Notes under the pieces: generated by a model
Told to the model about the DNA's origin: nothing
The model's input: only the letters and a program-made list of their open reading frames with translations
The model's database searches: none
Source of the DNA: Bacteroidota bacterium
GTDB lineage: Bacteria; Bacteroidota; Bacteroidia; Chitinophagales; Chitinophagaceae
Assembly (NCBI GenBank): GCA_013286305.1
Contig: JABDFW010000006.1
Coordinates: forward strand, 7,422-71,193
DNA length: 63,772 nt
Reading direction: 5' to 3'
Shown: piece after piece, positions 1 to 7,645 of the stretch
Numbering within the stretch: the first letter of the stretch is position 1
Layout: every line of letters begins with the position of its first letter
Made by a program: the position numbers and the translations under genes

Positions 1-1
1 T

Positions 2-436
2 TATTTTAAATTATCGTGGCTTACAACTTTAGTAGAAAAAATTCCGTTTGTATATAAGTACAGGTACCTGATTCAAAACGTTGAAAACTTTCATTGGAAA
101 GAATTAACGGGGATATTAGCATTATCCGTTACAAGGTTTATTGTGTTTATATTGCAGTATTTATTAATGCTGCATATATTTAGTGTAGAGATTTACTGGT
201 TTGATGTTGTGTGCACTACCAGTGTTCTTTTTTTAGTTTTAGCCATTTTGCCAACTATACCGGTAGCTGACCTTGGTATAAGAGGGGCAGCGGGATTACA
301 GTTGTTTGGCCTGCTAAGCACCAATACTGACGGCATTTTTTTTTCAGCGGCAGGTATTTGGTTTTTAAACATTATTATTCCCGCTATAGCGGGAAGTTTG
401 TTTGTATTAAGTATTAAACTTTTCAGAAACAGGTAA
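2..436 (+). CDS. Flippase-like integral membrane protein, 5' partial
   Basis: The reading frame is open to the left edge, so the GTG at 143 is only an internal codon and the gene starts outside the window. The visible 144 residues are hydrophobic, with at least three membrane segments. The stretch PTIPVADLGIRG (about residues 85-96 of the visible part) resembles the conserved motif near the C-terminus of the lysylphosphatidylglycerol synthetase transmembrane family (UPF0104/COG0392), which act as lipid flippase-like proteins. The protein ends with a short basic tail. A DUF3108 gene starts one base after the stop, which suggests an operon. Family assignment is from motif memory; substrate is unknown. 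Confidence 0.7.
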   Translation, partial: YFKLSWLTTLVEKIPFVYKYRYLIQNVENFHWKELTGILALSVTRFIVFILQYLLMLHIFSVEIYWFDVVCTTSVLFLVLAILPTIPVADLGIRGAAGLQLFGLLSTNTDGIFFSAAGIWFLNIIIPAIAGSLFVLSIKLFRNR

Positions 437-437
437 C

Positions 438-1232
438 GTGAAGAGAATATTAACCCTCGTAACTATTTTGTTTGTATGGATGAAGCTTTCGGCTGGCGAT
501 GATTTCTGCGGCATACGGAATACTTCTTTCCAGGCGGGGGAAAGCATTACTTTCAATGTTTTTTATTCGGTAATAGGCGTCTATATTAATGCAGGCGCCG
601 CTACATTTAACACCACCCTGGAAAAGCTGAATAACAAAACAGTCTATCATGTTGTAGGCGACGGCAAATCGAATTCGAGTTATGACTGGATATTCAAAGT
701 TCGCGACCGCTATGAAACCTATTTTGATACCACTAACATGCAACCTTTAAAATTCATCCGTAACATAGATGAAGGCGGCTATAAAAAATATGAAAACGTA
801 ACCTTTAACCAGCAAACAAATACAGCAATTACAACAGCAGGTATATTTAAAGTGCCGGGCTGTGTGCAGGATGTTTTAAGCTCAATATACTACGCGCGCA
901 ATATTAATTTTGATAATTACCAGGTAAACGACAAGATACCTTTCAGTATGTTTCTTGACAATGAAGTTTACAGCCTTTATATACGTTACATGGGAAAAGA
1001 AACTGTAAAAACTAAATATGGCAAGTTCAGGGCTATTAAATTTAAGCCTTTGCTTGTAAAAGGCACCATTTTTTCGGGCGGTGAAAAAATGGTTGTTTGG
1101 GTAAGTGATGATGCTAACCATATACCCCTTAGGATAGAAAGCCCCATTGCCGTAGGCACCATAAAAGTAGATATGATGCAATATAGCAACCTGCGTTACC
1201 CTTTAAGCTCTCTTATTAGCTGGAACCGATAG
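438..1232 (+). CDS. DUF3108 domain-containing exported protein
   Basis: 264 residues starting at a GTG one base after the upstream stop, so it is probably translationally coupled to the flippase-like gene. Residues 1-20 form a signal peptide (basic MKR then a hydrophobic core ending ..LSAGDD). The rest is beta-rich and matches the DUF3108 pattern: FNVFYSVIGVYINAG near residues 39-53 and a C-terminal VVWVSDDANHIPLRIES block. DUF3108 proteins are periplasmic or outer-membrane-associated beta-barrel-like folds of unknown function. No lipobox is seen. Confident for the family, no claim for function. Confidence 0.85.
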   Translation: MKRILTLVTILFVWMKLSAGDDFCGIRNTSFQAGESITFNVFYSVIGVYINAGAATFNTTLEKLNNKTVYHVVGDGKSNSSYDWIFKVRDRYETYFDTTNMQPLKFIRNIDEGGYKKYENVTFNQQTNTAITTAGIFKVPGCVQDVLSSIYYARNINFDNYQVNDKIPFSMFLDNEVYSLYIRYMGKETVKTKYGKFRAIKFKPLLVKGTIFSGGEKMVVWVSDDANHIPLRIESPIAVGTIKVDMMQYSNLRYPLSSLISWNR

Positions 1233-1344
1233 CAAAGCCGGTTGAAATAATGAAAAGAAATTTGTTTTAGTAAAATTTAATAATTTATTAGCCGTATAGC
1301 TGTTAAATTGCCTGAAAAATAACCTTAAACCAAACCCTTAAATT

Positions 1345-1797
1345 ATGGAACAGCAAGATCTTTTAGTGGACATCGAACAGGAAATTTACTTAGAAAGAGC
1401 ATCTGTTGGCGCAAGATTTTTAAATTTCATCATTGATATTATTGTTTTTTATTTAGTAGAAGTTGTTCTACTCGCGATCCTTTACCGTGCAGGAATCATT
1501 GATAGGGAAACGCTTGTTAGCCCGGAAGCAGGTGCATATTTTGAGAGATTGCTTATAGGCACAGTTTTTTTAATTGGTATTTATACTTTGATTGAAGGTG
1601 CCACAAAGGGAAGGACTTTGGGCAAACTTATTACAGGTACGCAGGCGGTAAAACACGACGGCTCCCAAATAACTTTTAAAGATGCTTTCATAAGAAGTTT
1701 ATGCAGAATGGTGCCATTTGAGCCTTTTAGCGCTCTTGGTGGTACTCCATGGCATGATAAATGGAGTAATACACAGGTGGTAAAAGTTAAAAAGTAA
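1345..1797 (+). CDS. RDD family membrane protein
   Basis: 150 residues. The N-terminal part ERASVGARFLNFIIDIIV carries the Arg and Asp that name the RDD family at the start of the first membrane helix. A second helix follows at about residues 72-88, and the TKGRTLGKLITG motif is typical of the family at about residues 91-102. RDD proteins are small polytopic membrane proteins, some linked to ion transport, with mostly unknown role. It stands alone, 112 bp after DUF3108. Start is the only ATG near the N-terminal RDD signature. Confidence 0.88.
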   Translation: MEQQDLLVDIEQEIYLERASVGARFLNFIIDIIVFYLVEVVLLAILYRAGIIDRETLVSPEAGAYFERLLIGTVFLIGIYTLIEGATKGRTLGKLITGTQAVKHDGSQITFKDAFIRSLCRMVPFEPFSALGGTPWHDKWSNTQVVKVKK

Positions 1798-1871
1798 ACA
1801 TCTTTAATTAACATATACCCCGGGGATAATTGGCCAAAACAAGCTGTTTTCATGCCTTCATTAATTTATTG

Positions 1872-1879
1872 TAATTTTG
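1872..1879 (+). promoter_or_regulatory. -7 promoter element (TAATTTTG) for DUF4290 gene
   Basis: The sequence matches the Bacteroidota -7 consensus TAnnTTTG. It lies downstream of the upstream-most ATG of the following frame (1852), so that ATG would not be transcribed from here; this supports a start at 1888 or 1897. A clear -33 TTG at the usual spacing is not seen. Confidence 0.4.
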
Positions 1880-1896
1880 TATCACTTATGGGTAGT

Positions 1897-2694
1897 ATGG
1901 AGTATAACACAACGAGAAATTATTTAAGCATGCGTGAGTATGGGCGCCATATTCAGAAAATGGTGGAATACCTGTTGACGGTTGACGATAAACAGGCCCG
2001 CCAAAGGCAGGCATTGGTGGTTATTGAGCTGATGGGTTTTTTAAACCCGCACCTTAAAAATGTGGAAGATTTCAGGCATATGCTGTGGGACCACCTGTTT
2101 TTTATAAGCGATTTTAAATTAGATGTGGATAGCCCTTATCCTATACCACAGAAAGAAACGTATAAAGCAAAGCCCGATCCGATGGTTTATCCTAAACGCC
2201 ATCCTAAGTTTTCTCATCTCGGGAAAAATCTTGAATTGGTGATAGATAAGGCATTAAAAGAAGAAGATCCTGAGAAGAAAGCCGGTTTTGCCCATTCCAT
2301 TGCCTATTATATGAAGCTTGCTTACAGCAACTGGCATAAAGAATTGGTACATGACGATGCGATAAGAGGTGAACTTGATAAAATTACCGATGGCCAGTTA
2401 GAATTTAGCACTACACCCTATATTAAACACCGAAACCAGAATTTTGAGCGGGACGAATACCCGGCAAGCGGCAGTGGCGGCAGGCGCTACCAGAATTTTG
2501 GGGGGCGTAACCAGCGGGGTGGTGACATGCGTAATGCAGGCGGTGGCCGCAACGATTCAAGAAGTGGCGGCCGTGGTGATTCACGCAGTGGCGGAGGAGG
2601 TGGCCTTGGTAACAGAAGCAATGGTGGCGGTGGGCGCGATACCCGCAATGGCGGCGGTAATAAACGCAACCAGAATTTTAAAAAGAGATTTTAG
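1897..2694 (+). CDS. DUF4290 domain-containing protein with RGG-rich tail
   Basis: 265 residues from the chosen ATG; the frame is open further upstream (ATGs at 1852 and 1888), but the start MEYNTTRN at 1897 fits the family and the promoter at 1872. Residues 1 to about 175 form the DUF4290 helical domain (REYGRHIQKMVEYL, LWDHLFFISDF, YMKLAYSNWHKE), found almost only in Bacteroidota and of unknown function. Residues from about 185 to the end are low complexity, rich in Gly, Arg, Asn and Ser with repeated RGG/GGR units, as in RNA-binding tails. The gene ends in a good intrinsic terminator. An RNA-related role is inference from the tail only. Confidence 0.85.
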   Translation: MEYNTTRNYLSMREYGRHIQKMVEYLLTVDDKQARQRQALVVIELMGFLNPHLKNVEDFRHMLWDHLFFISDFKLDVDSPYPIPQKETYKAKPDPMVYPKRHPKFSHLGKNLELVIDKALKEEDPEKKAGFAHSIAYYMKLAYSNWHKELVHDDAIRGELDKITDGQLEFSTTPYIKHRNQNFERDEYPASGSGGRRYQNFGGRNQRGGDMRNAGGGRNDSRSGGRGDSRSGGGGGLGNRSNGGGGRDTRNGGGNKRNQNFKKRF

Positions 2695-2747
2695 GCATTC
2701 CGAAGATCACAGAATTAATTGTTTAATAAAGAAAACTATAATAAAAG

Positions 2748-2771
2748 GTCCTGCAATTGCAGGGCTTTTTT
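2748..2771 (+). terminator. Intrinsic terminator after DUF4290 gene
   Basis: A perfect 14-base palindrome (CCTGCAATTGCAGG, 2750-2763), extended by one G:U and one G:C pair, is followed directly by six T residues (2766-2771). It lies 54 bp past the DUF4290 stop and 48 bp before murA, so murA probably has its own promoter. Confidence 0.8.
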
Positions 2772-2818
2772 ATTTTCGCTTAGCTAACATATAACCATTC
2801 ACATATCAAATCATCAAC

Positions 2819-4123
2819 ATGGCTTCATTTGAGGTAAACGGCGGTAGAAAATTGCGCGGAGAGATCATTCCGCAGGGCGCTAAGAACGAAGCCCTGCAGG
2901 TTATTTCGGCCGTATTGCTGACACCAGAAAAAGTTAAGATCACCAATATTCCCGATATCCTTGATGTAAACCTGTTGATTGAATTATTGGCAGAGCTTGG
3001 TGTAAAGGTTGAGCGCCCGAGGCAGGACACCTGCATCTTCCAGGCAGATAATGTGGACATAGATTACCTGGGATCTGAAACTTTTCGTAAAAAAAGTGGC
3101 CGTTTAAGGGGAAGTGTAATGATTGCCGGCCCTATGCTGTCGCGGTACAAAAAGGCCTATATTCCAAAACCGGGGGGTGATAAAATAGGCAGGCGAAGGC
3201 TTGATACCCATATAATCGGTTTTGAAAAGCTGGGCGCCCGCTTTGAATACAATGAGGAGCACAATTTTTTTCAGCTTGTAGCGCCAGACCTTAAGGGGAC
3301 TTATATGTTGCTGGACGAGCCCTCTGTTACCGGCACCGCCAATATTGTAATGGCAGCGGTTATGGCAGACGGCATCACCACCATTTACAATGCCGCCTGC
3401 GAGCCATACCTGCAGCAATTATGCAAAATGCTTAACAGCATGGGTGCAAAAATAACCGGGGTAGGCAGCAACCTGTTAACGATTGAAGGGGTAGAGTATT
3501 TAAGGGGCACAGAGCACCGTATGTTGCCCGATATGATAGAAATAGGCAGCTTTATCGGGCTTGCTGCCATGACGCAAAGCGAGATAACCATTAAAAATGC
3601 GGGGTTGCAACACCTGGGCATAATACCGGAAAAATTTCAGCAACTGGGGATTCAGATGGAATTCAGGGGTGATGATATTTATATACCGGAACAGGATAGC
3701 TACGAAATAACCACTTACTTAGATGGTGGTATTTTAACAGTGTCCGATCACCCCTGGCCGGGGCTTACACCTGACCTTTTGAGCATCATGCTGGTTGTGG
3801 CAACGCAGGCAATTGGCAGCGTGCTTATCCATCAAAAAATGTTTGAAAGCCGTTTGTTTTTTGTTGACAAACTGATTGATATGGGGGCGCAAATCATTCT
3901 GTGCGACCCGCACCGTGCCACCGTAATTGGCTTAGGCAGAAAACACCCATTGCGCGGAATTACCATGAGCAGCCCGGATATTCGCGCGGGACAGGCATTA
4001 TTGATAGCGGCCCTTAGCGCCGATGGTAAAAGCACCATTCAAAATATAGAACAGATTGACAGGGGATACCAATACATTGATGAAAGATTAAGGTGGTTGG
4101 GGGCTGAGATAAAACGTAACTAG
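2819..4123 (+). CDS. murA: UDP-N-acetylglucosamine 1-carboxyvinyltransferase
   Basis: 434 residues, usual length for MurA, the cytoplasmic enzyme that transfers enolpyruvate from PEP to UDP-GlcNAc in the first committed step of peptidoglycan synthesis. Visible marks are the PQGAKNEAL block (Lys22-Asn23), the mobile-loop motif PGGDKIGRRRLDTH (residues 118-131), DEPSVTGTANIVMAA and the C-terminal DIRAGQALLIAALSADG. The loop residue that is Cys115 in E. coli MurA is Asp121 here (codon 3179-3181). Asp at this place is known to make MurA insensitive to fosfomycin (for example in mycobacteria). It is followed by an inverted-repeat element. Confidence 0.96.
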   Translation: MASFEVNGGRKLRGEIIPQGAKNEALQVISAVLLTPEKVKITNIPDILDVNLLIELLAELGVKVERPRQDTCIFQADNVDIDYLGSETFRKKSGRLRGSVMIAGPMLSRYKKAYIPKPGGDKIGRRRLDTHIIGFEKLGARFEYNEEHNFFQLVAPDLKGTYMLLDEPSVTGTANIVMAAVMADGITTIYNAACEPYLQQLCKMLNSMGAKITGVGSNLLTIEGVEYLRGTEHRMLPDMIEIGSFIGLAAMTQSEITIKNAGLQHLGIIPEKFQQLGIQMEFRGDDIYIPEQDSYEITTYLDGGILTVSDHPWPGLTPDLLSIMLVVATQAIGSVLIHQKMFESRLFFVDKLIDMGAQIILCDPHRATVIGLGRKHPLRGITMSSPDIRAGQALLIAALSADGKSTIQNIEQIDRGYQYIDERLRWLGAEIKRN

Positions 4124-4260
4124 ACCACGATTTTAGCCTTATTTTTCTGATTACCCTGATATGTAGTTGGGAAAATACGGGTTAAGATCATGTTCAGGTG
4201 AGCAAGTGTATATCACTCCATCCATCAGGGCAATTGGGTAAATAAGGCTAAAATCGTGGT
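4124..4260. repeat. 137-bp fold-back element with 21-bp perfect inverted repeats
   Basis: The segment starts one base after the murA stop. Its two ends, 4124-4144 and 4240-4260, are perfect reverse complements over 21 bases (left arm begins ACCACGATTTTAGCC). A second inverted pair lies inside: CCCTGAT at 4154-4160 and ATCAGGG at 4224-4230. A 12-base piece of the right arm, AAATCGTGGTAA, occurs again directly at 4275-4286, where it provides the GTG start of the next gene. No ORF lies inside. It could be a MITE-like non-autonomous element or a long bidirectional terminator hairpin. Confidence 0.8.
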
Positions 4261-4279
4261 AAGATAAATCCGACAAATC

Positions 4280-4861
4280 GTGGTAAAGTTTGAAATATTA
4301 CAGCAAATAATCATTAACAGGCACAGCACCAAGCCTGCAGCAATGAACGGCAAAAAGATTGATGATGCAATTATTCAGCAATTATTGGAACTCGCCAATT
4401 ATGCACCCACACATGGTTTGACTGAGCCATGGCGCTTTATTGTATATAGCGGTGATGCAGTAAAGGAATTTTGTTATAATCATGCAGAGATATACAAAAG
4501 AGATACGCCGGCAGAAAAATTCAATAGCGGCAAATATGAGAAACAAAAGCATAATGGCGACCATGTTTCGCATATTATAGCTGTTTATATGAAAAGAGGA
4601 ACTAGCCCTAACATTCCCGCGCTTGAAGAAATTTGCGCCACTGCTGCTTCGGTTGAAAACATATTATTAGGCGCTGAAACGCTGGGCGTTGCTGTATTGT
4701 GGAGCACCAGCGGGGCAGTGCATGATGATGCCATGAAAGAATTTTTAGGATTGAATAAAGACGATATAATGATAGGGCTGCTTTATATGGGCTACACCGA
4801 TGAAGTAATTAAAGAAAGCAAACGTACCCCGGTGGAAGATAAAATTACCTGGAAGAAATGA
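4280..4861 (+). CDS. Nitroreductase family protein (YdjA-like)
   Basis: 193 residues, the length of the small single-domain FMN-dependent nitroreductases. The N-terminus has the family pattern IIINRHSTKPAAM (residues 10-22; RxS FMN phosphate contact) and YAPTHGLTEPWRFIV (about residues 41-55), and the C-terminal half has ATAASVENILLGAETLGVAVLWSTS. These enzymes reduce nitro compounds or quinones with NAD(P)H. The start is a GTG; the frame has a stop at 4265-4267, so no earlier start is possible. That GTG lies in a repeat copy shared with the preceding fold-back element. Physiological substrate unknown. Confidence 0.88.
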   Translation: MVKFEILQQIIINRHSTKPAAMNGKKIDDAIIQQLLELANYAPTHGLTEPWRFIVYSGDAVKEFCYNHAEIYKRDTPAEKFNSGKYEKQKHNGDHVSHIIAVYMKRGTSPNIPALEEICATAASVENILLGAETLGVAVLWSTSGAVHDDAMKEFLGLNKDDIMIGLLYMGYTDEVIKESKRTPVEDKITWKK

Positions 4862-4914
4862 CCTCTTTTTCTGCGAACTATTTGCCATGAGCGATGAAGT
4901 CCTTTTCTTTGCAG

Positions 4915-5499
4915 ATGGCTACGCAAAAGCTTATCATTATTACAGCCCCTTCAGGAGCGGGGAAAACTTCTATCACGCATTATTTATTACATAAATACCC
5001 GCAGCTATCTTTTTCTGTTTCTGCGGCAACCCGTAAGCCAAGAGCGGACGAACAGAATGGGGTTGATTATTATTTTATTTCACCCGAAGAATTTCAACAT
5101 AATATAGAAAAAGAAGCTTTTATTGAATGGGAAATGGTTTATGAAGGCAAATATTACGGCACGCTGAAAAGTGAGTTACAAAGAATATGGAATGAAAGCA
5201 AAATACCGGTATTAGATATTGATGTGCAGGGAGCTATTCATGTAAGAAAACAATTCCCTGAAACATCGTTATCCATTTTTATTGATCCTCCTTCTATTGA
5301 AGAATTAAAAAAAAGATTGGAACAACGTAAGACTGAATCGCTTGAAAGCATGCAAACAAGATTGAACAAGGCAGAATATGAATTATCGTTCAAAGAGCAT
5401 TTTGATAAGGTAATAGTGAATGATGACCTTAAAAAAGCCTGCAATGAGGCAGGATCAGCTATAAAAGAATTCTTAGGCTGGCAGGAAGAAGTTGGTTAG
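4915..5499 (+). CDS. gmk: Guanylate kinase
   Basis: 194 residues from the chosen ATG at 4915 (an ATG at 4894 gives seven more residues). It phosphorylates GMP to GDP with ATP. The P-loop is APSGAGKTS near the N-terminus, followed by SVSAATRKPRADEQNGVDYYFIS (GMP-binding Ser/Arg and Tyr), FIEWEMVYEGKYYGT, and DIDVQGA of the kinase core. Length and motif order are canonical. The gene lies 33-54 bp after the nitroreductase, on the same strand. No rpoZ is next to it, unlike in many other phyla. Confidence 0.96.
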   Translation: MATQKLIIITAPSGAGKTSITHYLLHKYPQLSFSVSAATRKPRADEQNGVDYYFISPEEFQHNIEKEAFIEWEMVYEGKYYGTLKSELQRIWNESKIPVLDIDVQGAIHVRKQFPETSLSIFIDPPSIEELKKRLEQRKTESLESMQTRLNKAEYELSFKEHFDKVIVNDDLKKACNEAGSAIKEFLGWQEEVG

Positions 5500-5599
5500 T
5501 AAAGGCCAGTTGAATGGTTGCTTAGTGAAGAATTTTACACCAATTTTGGAGAAGCGATTTTGAGATTTTTGATTTTGAGACTTAGTGATTTCTTTTTTG

Positions 5600-5615
5600 C
5601 CCCGAAATTTCGGGG
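5600..5615. repeat. Perfect 16-base palindrome in AT-rich spacer
   Basis: CCCCGAAATTTCGGGG is fully self-complementary and sits in a T-rich, low-complexity gap (5500-5684) between gmk and the SDR gene. It is of the same type as the CCCCGAAT/ATTCGGGG hairpins at 37.5 kb. It may act as a terminator or be a REP-like unit. A 100-residue frame across this gap shows no protein-like features. Confidence 0.55.
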
Positions 5616-5684
5616 TTTGGAATTTTTCTTCTTTTGGGATTTAAGTTTTGGAATTTTTATTTTAGACTTTTTATTCTTTATTAA

Positions 5685-6503
5685 ATGTTACTCAATAACA
5701 AAACAGTTTTTATTACCGGCGCCAGCAGGGGCATTGGTAAAGCAATCGCGTTACGGCTTGCAAAAGAGGGCGCTAATATTATTATTGCAGCAAAAAGCAC
5801 AGAGGAAGACCCGCGTTTAGGGGGCACTATATATTCTGCCGCTGAAGAAATAGAGCAGGCAGGTGGCAAGGCATTGGCAGTACAAACTGATATACGCAAT
5901 GAAGAGCAAATTATAACAGCAGTTGAAAAGGGGGTTGAAAAATTTGGCGGTATTGACATAGTAGTTAATAATGCATCGGCCATACAACTAACCAATACTG
6001 AGAAAACAGAAACGAAGCGTTTTGACCTAATTCACAATATTAATGTGCGCGGTACTTTTTTAGTGACCAAACATTGCATACCCTGGTTAAAAAAATCAAC
6101 CAATGCACATATACTTACCTTATCGCCGCCATTAAACCTTAATCCTAAATGGTTGGGGGCGCATGTAGCCTACACCATCAGTAAATACAATATGAGTATG
6201 CTTGCATTGGGTTGGGCCGCTGAGTTTAAGAAAGATGGTATTGCATCAAACGCTTTGTGGCCGCGAACAACCATAGCAACCGCTGCAGTAAAAAATCTAT
6301 TAGGCGGCCAAATGCTTATTGACAGAAGCCGTACCACAGATATTATCGCCGATGCCGCTTATTATATTTTGCGCAAGCCATCCGTTGAATGTACCGGTAA
6401 CACCTTTATAGATGAAGAAGTATTAACAGCAGAAGGCATAACCGATTTTGAAAAATATTCTGTTGTACCAGGGGCAAAATTGCAAGTGGATTTGTTTTTG
6501 TAG
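5685..6503 (+). CDS. SDR family oxidoreductase (HSDL2-like)
   Basis: 272 residues. The Rossmann nucleotide-binding motif TGASRGIGKAIA is at residues 10-21, the NNAS motif (VVNNASAI) near residue 98, and the active-site YxxxK as YTISKYNMSM after a conserved Ser region (LTLSPPLNLNP). The PPLNL segment and the C-terminal FIDEEVL match the hydroxysteroid dehydrogenase-like 2 group, whose members oxidise fatty or sterol-like alcohols with NAD(P). Start is an ATG after a T-rich gap. Substrate cannot be read from sequence. Confidence 0.9.
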   Translation: MLLNNKTVFITGASRGIGKAIALRLAKEGANIIIAAKSTEEDPRLGGTIYSAAEEIEQAGGKALAVQTDIRNEEQIITAVEKGVEKFGGIDIVVNNASAIQLTNTEKTETKRFDLIHNINVRGTFLVTKHCIPWLKKSTNAHILTLSPPLNLNPKWLGAHVAYTISKYNMSMLALGWAAEFKKDGIASNALWPRTTIATAAVKNLLGGQMLIDRSRTTDIIADAAYYILRKPSVECTGNTFIDEEVLTAEGITDFEKYSVVPGAKLQVDLFL

Positions 6504-6511
6504 TCATTCGC

Positions 6512-7645
6512 CTATTCTGTCAGTTTTGTATTCTTTACCTCCGATCCATTCCTTATCTCATCGGTTGCTGTTTTAAGCAATGTATCGCCGGGATTTAAGC
6601 TTCCGTAAACTTCTATCTTTCCATTTGATTCGCGGCCGGGTTTCACTTCTACCCATTCGGCTTTGTTGTTTGTTACTCTTATCACAAACATTTTTTCTGT
6701 AGAATTTACAAATGCTGTTTTGGGTACAATAAATGTGCTGTCCTTTGACGGCGTTGGAATATTCACCTCGGCAACCATACCGGGCAATAATTTTTTATTA
6801 TCGTTGTACACATCCATTTCTACGCGCTCGGAACGCAGGCGGTCATCTATAGCACCTGCAAGACGGCTTACCCGGGCGGTAAATTTTTCATTAGGCAATG
6901 CCCTTACCGTAAAAGTTACATTGCTGTTGCCGGTAAGAAAGCTCGTAAAAGCTTCGGGCACAGAAATAACAAGCCGTAGCTTATTTTGTTGTTGCAAGGT
7001 GAACATAGGAAATTCAGAACCTTTGCCTGATGGCCCCACATAGGCGCCTGTATTAACACCGCGACTTGTAATAATGCCGCTGAACGGCGCTTTTATTTCT
7101 AAGTAATCCTTTGTTTCTGAAATTTCATTATACGCATCCTTAGCTGCTTCAAGCTGGGCATAATCAGAATTCTTTTTAGCAAGCGCCTGGTCAAGGTCGT
7201 TCTGCGAAATGGTGCCAGGTGTTTGGCTTGTCTCATAAAGACGGTCGTAATTGGCTTTGCTTGCTATATAGACCGCTTCCTGTGATCTTAAACGCGATTG
7301 CGCGCCTTGCAGTTGAGAGTTAAGTTCAGGCGCTTCCATTTCAGCCAGCAATTGGCCTGTTGCTACCTGCGAGCCAACATCAACATATAATTTTTTTACA
7401 AAGCTGTTTTCTTTTGCGTAAATATCCACCTGCTGGTAAGCAATCAATTCACCGGGTACCTGCAGTGATGAAGAAAGTTTGCCTTTCTGCAAAAGAAATG
7501 TTTCTTTAACGGGCGATTCTTCAGGCGCGGCCTGCGTATTATCTTCTTTACCTGGTGCAGAAGTACAACTGTTTAAAAAACCCGCTATAAAAAAGGCGCA
7601 ACTAATAACCGCACCCGTAAATAATTTATCTATTATTTTATTCAT
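6512..7645 (-). CDS. RND efflux periplasmic adaptor (membrane fusion) lipoprotein
   Basis: 377 residues from the ATG at 7645; a longer frame to 7762 overlaps the pump gene and is rejected. A lipoprotein signal ends at FLNSC (Cys27). The body has the HlyD/AcrA layout: a biotinyl-lipoyl half near YAKENSFVKKLYVDVGSQV, a coiled-coil hairpin at about residues 110-180, the second lipoyl half IKAPFSGIITSRGVNTGAYV, and a beta-barrel and membrane-proximal domain to the end. It links the inner-membrane pump to the TolC-like channel. Its start overlaps the pump stop by 8 bases, so translation is coupled. Third gene of the efflux operon. Confidence 0.92.
   Translation of the reverse strand: MNKIIDKLFTGAVISCAFFIAGFLNSCTSAPGKEDNTQAAPEESPVKETFLLQKGKLSSSLQVPGELIAYQQVDIYAKENSFVKKLYVDVGSQVATGQLLAEMEAPELNSQLQGAQSRLRSQEAVYIASKANYDRLYETSQTPGTISQNDLDQALAKKNSDYAQLEAAKDAYNEISETKDYLEIKAPFSGIITSRGVNTGAYVGPSGKGSEFPMFTLQQQNKLRLVISVPEAFTSFLTGNSNVTFTVRALPNEKFTARVSRLAGAIDDRLRSERVEMDVYNDNKKLLPGMVAEVNIPTPSKDSTFIVPKTAFVNSTEKMFVIRVTNNKAEWVEVKPGRESNGKIEVYGSLNPGDTLLKTATDEIRNGSEVKNTKLTE

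Noticed and set aside
2444-2794. 116-residue frame over the DUF4290 tail
   Set aside because: It is an alternative reading of the glycine-rich repeat and runs into the terminator; composition is an artefact.
5518-5820. 100-residue frame rich in Phe and Leu between gmk and the SDR gene
   Set aside because: It runs across AT-rich low-complexity sequence with a palindrome and overlaps the SDR N-terminus in another frame; no domain or start context.
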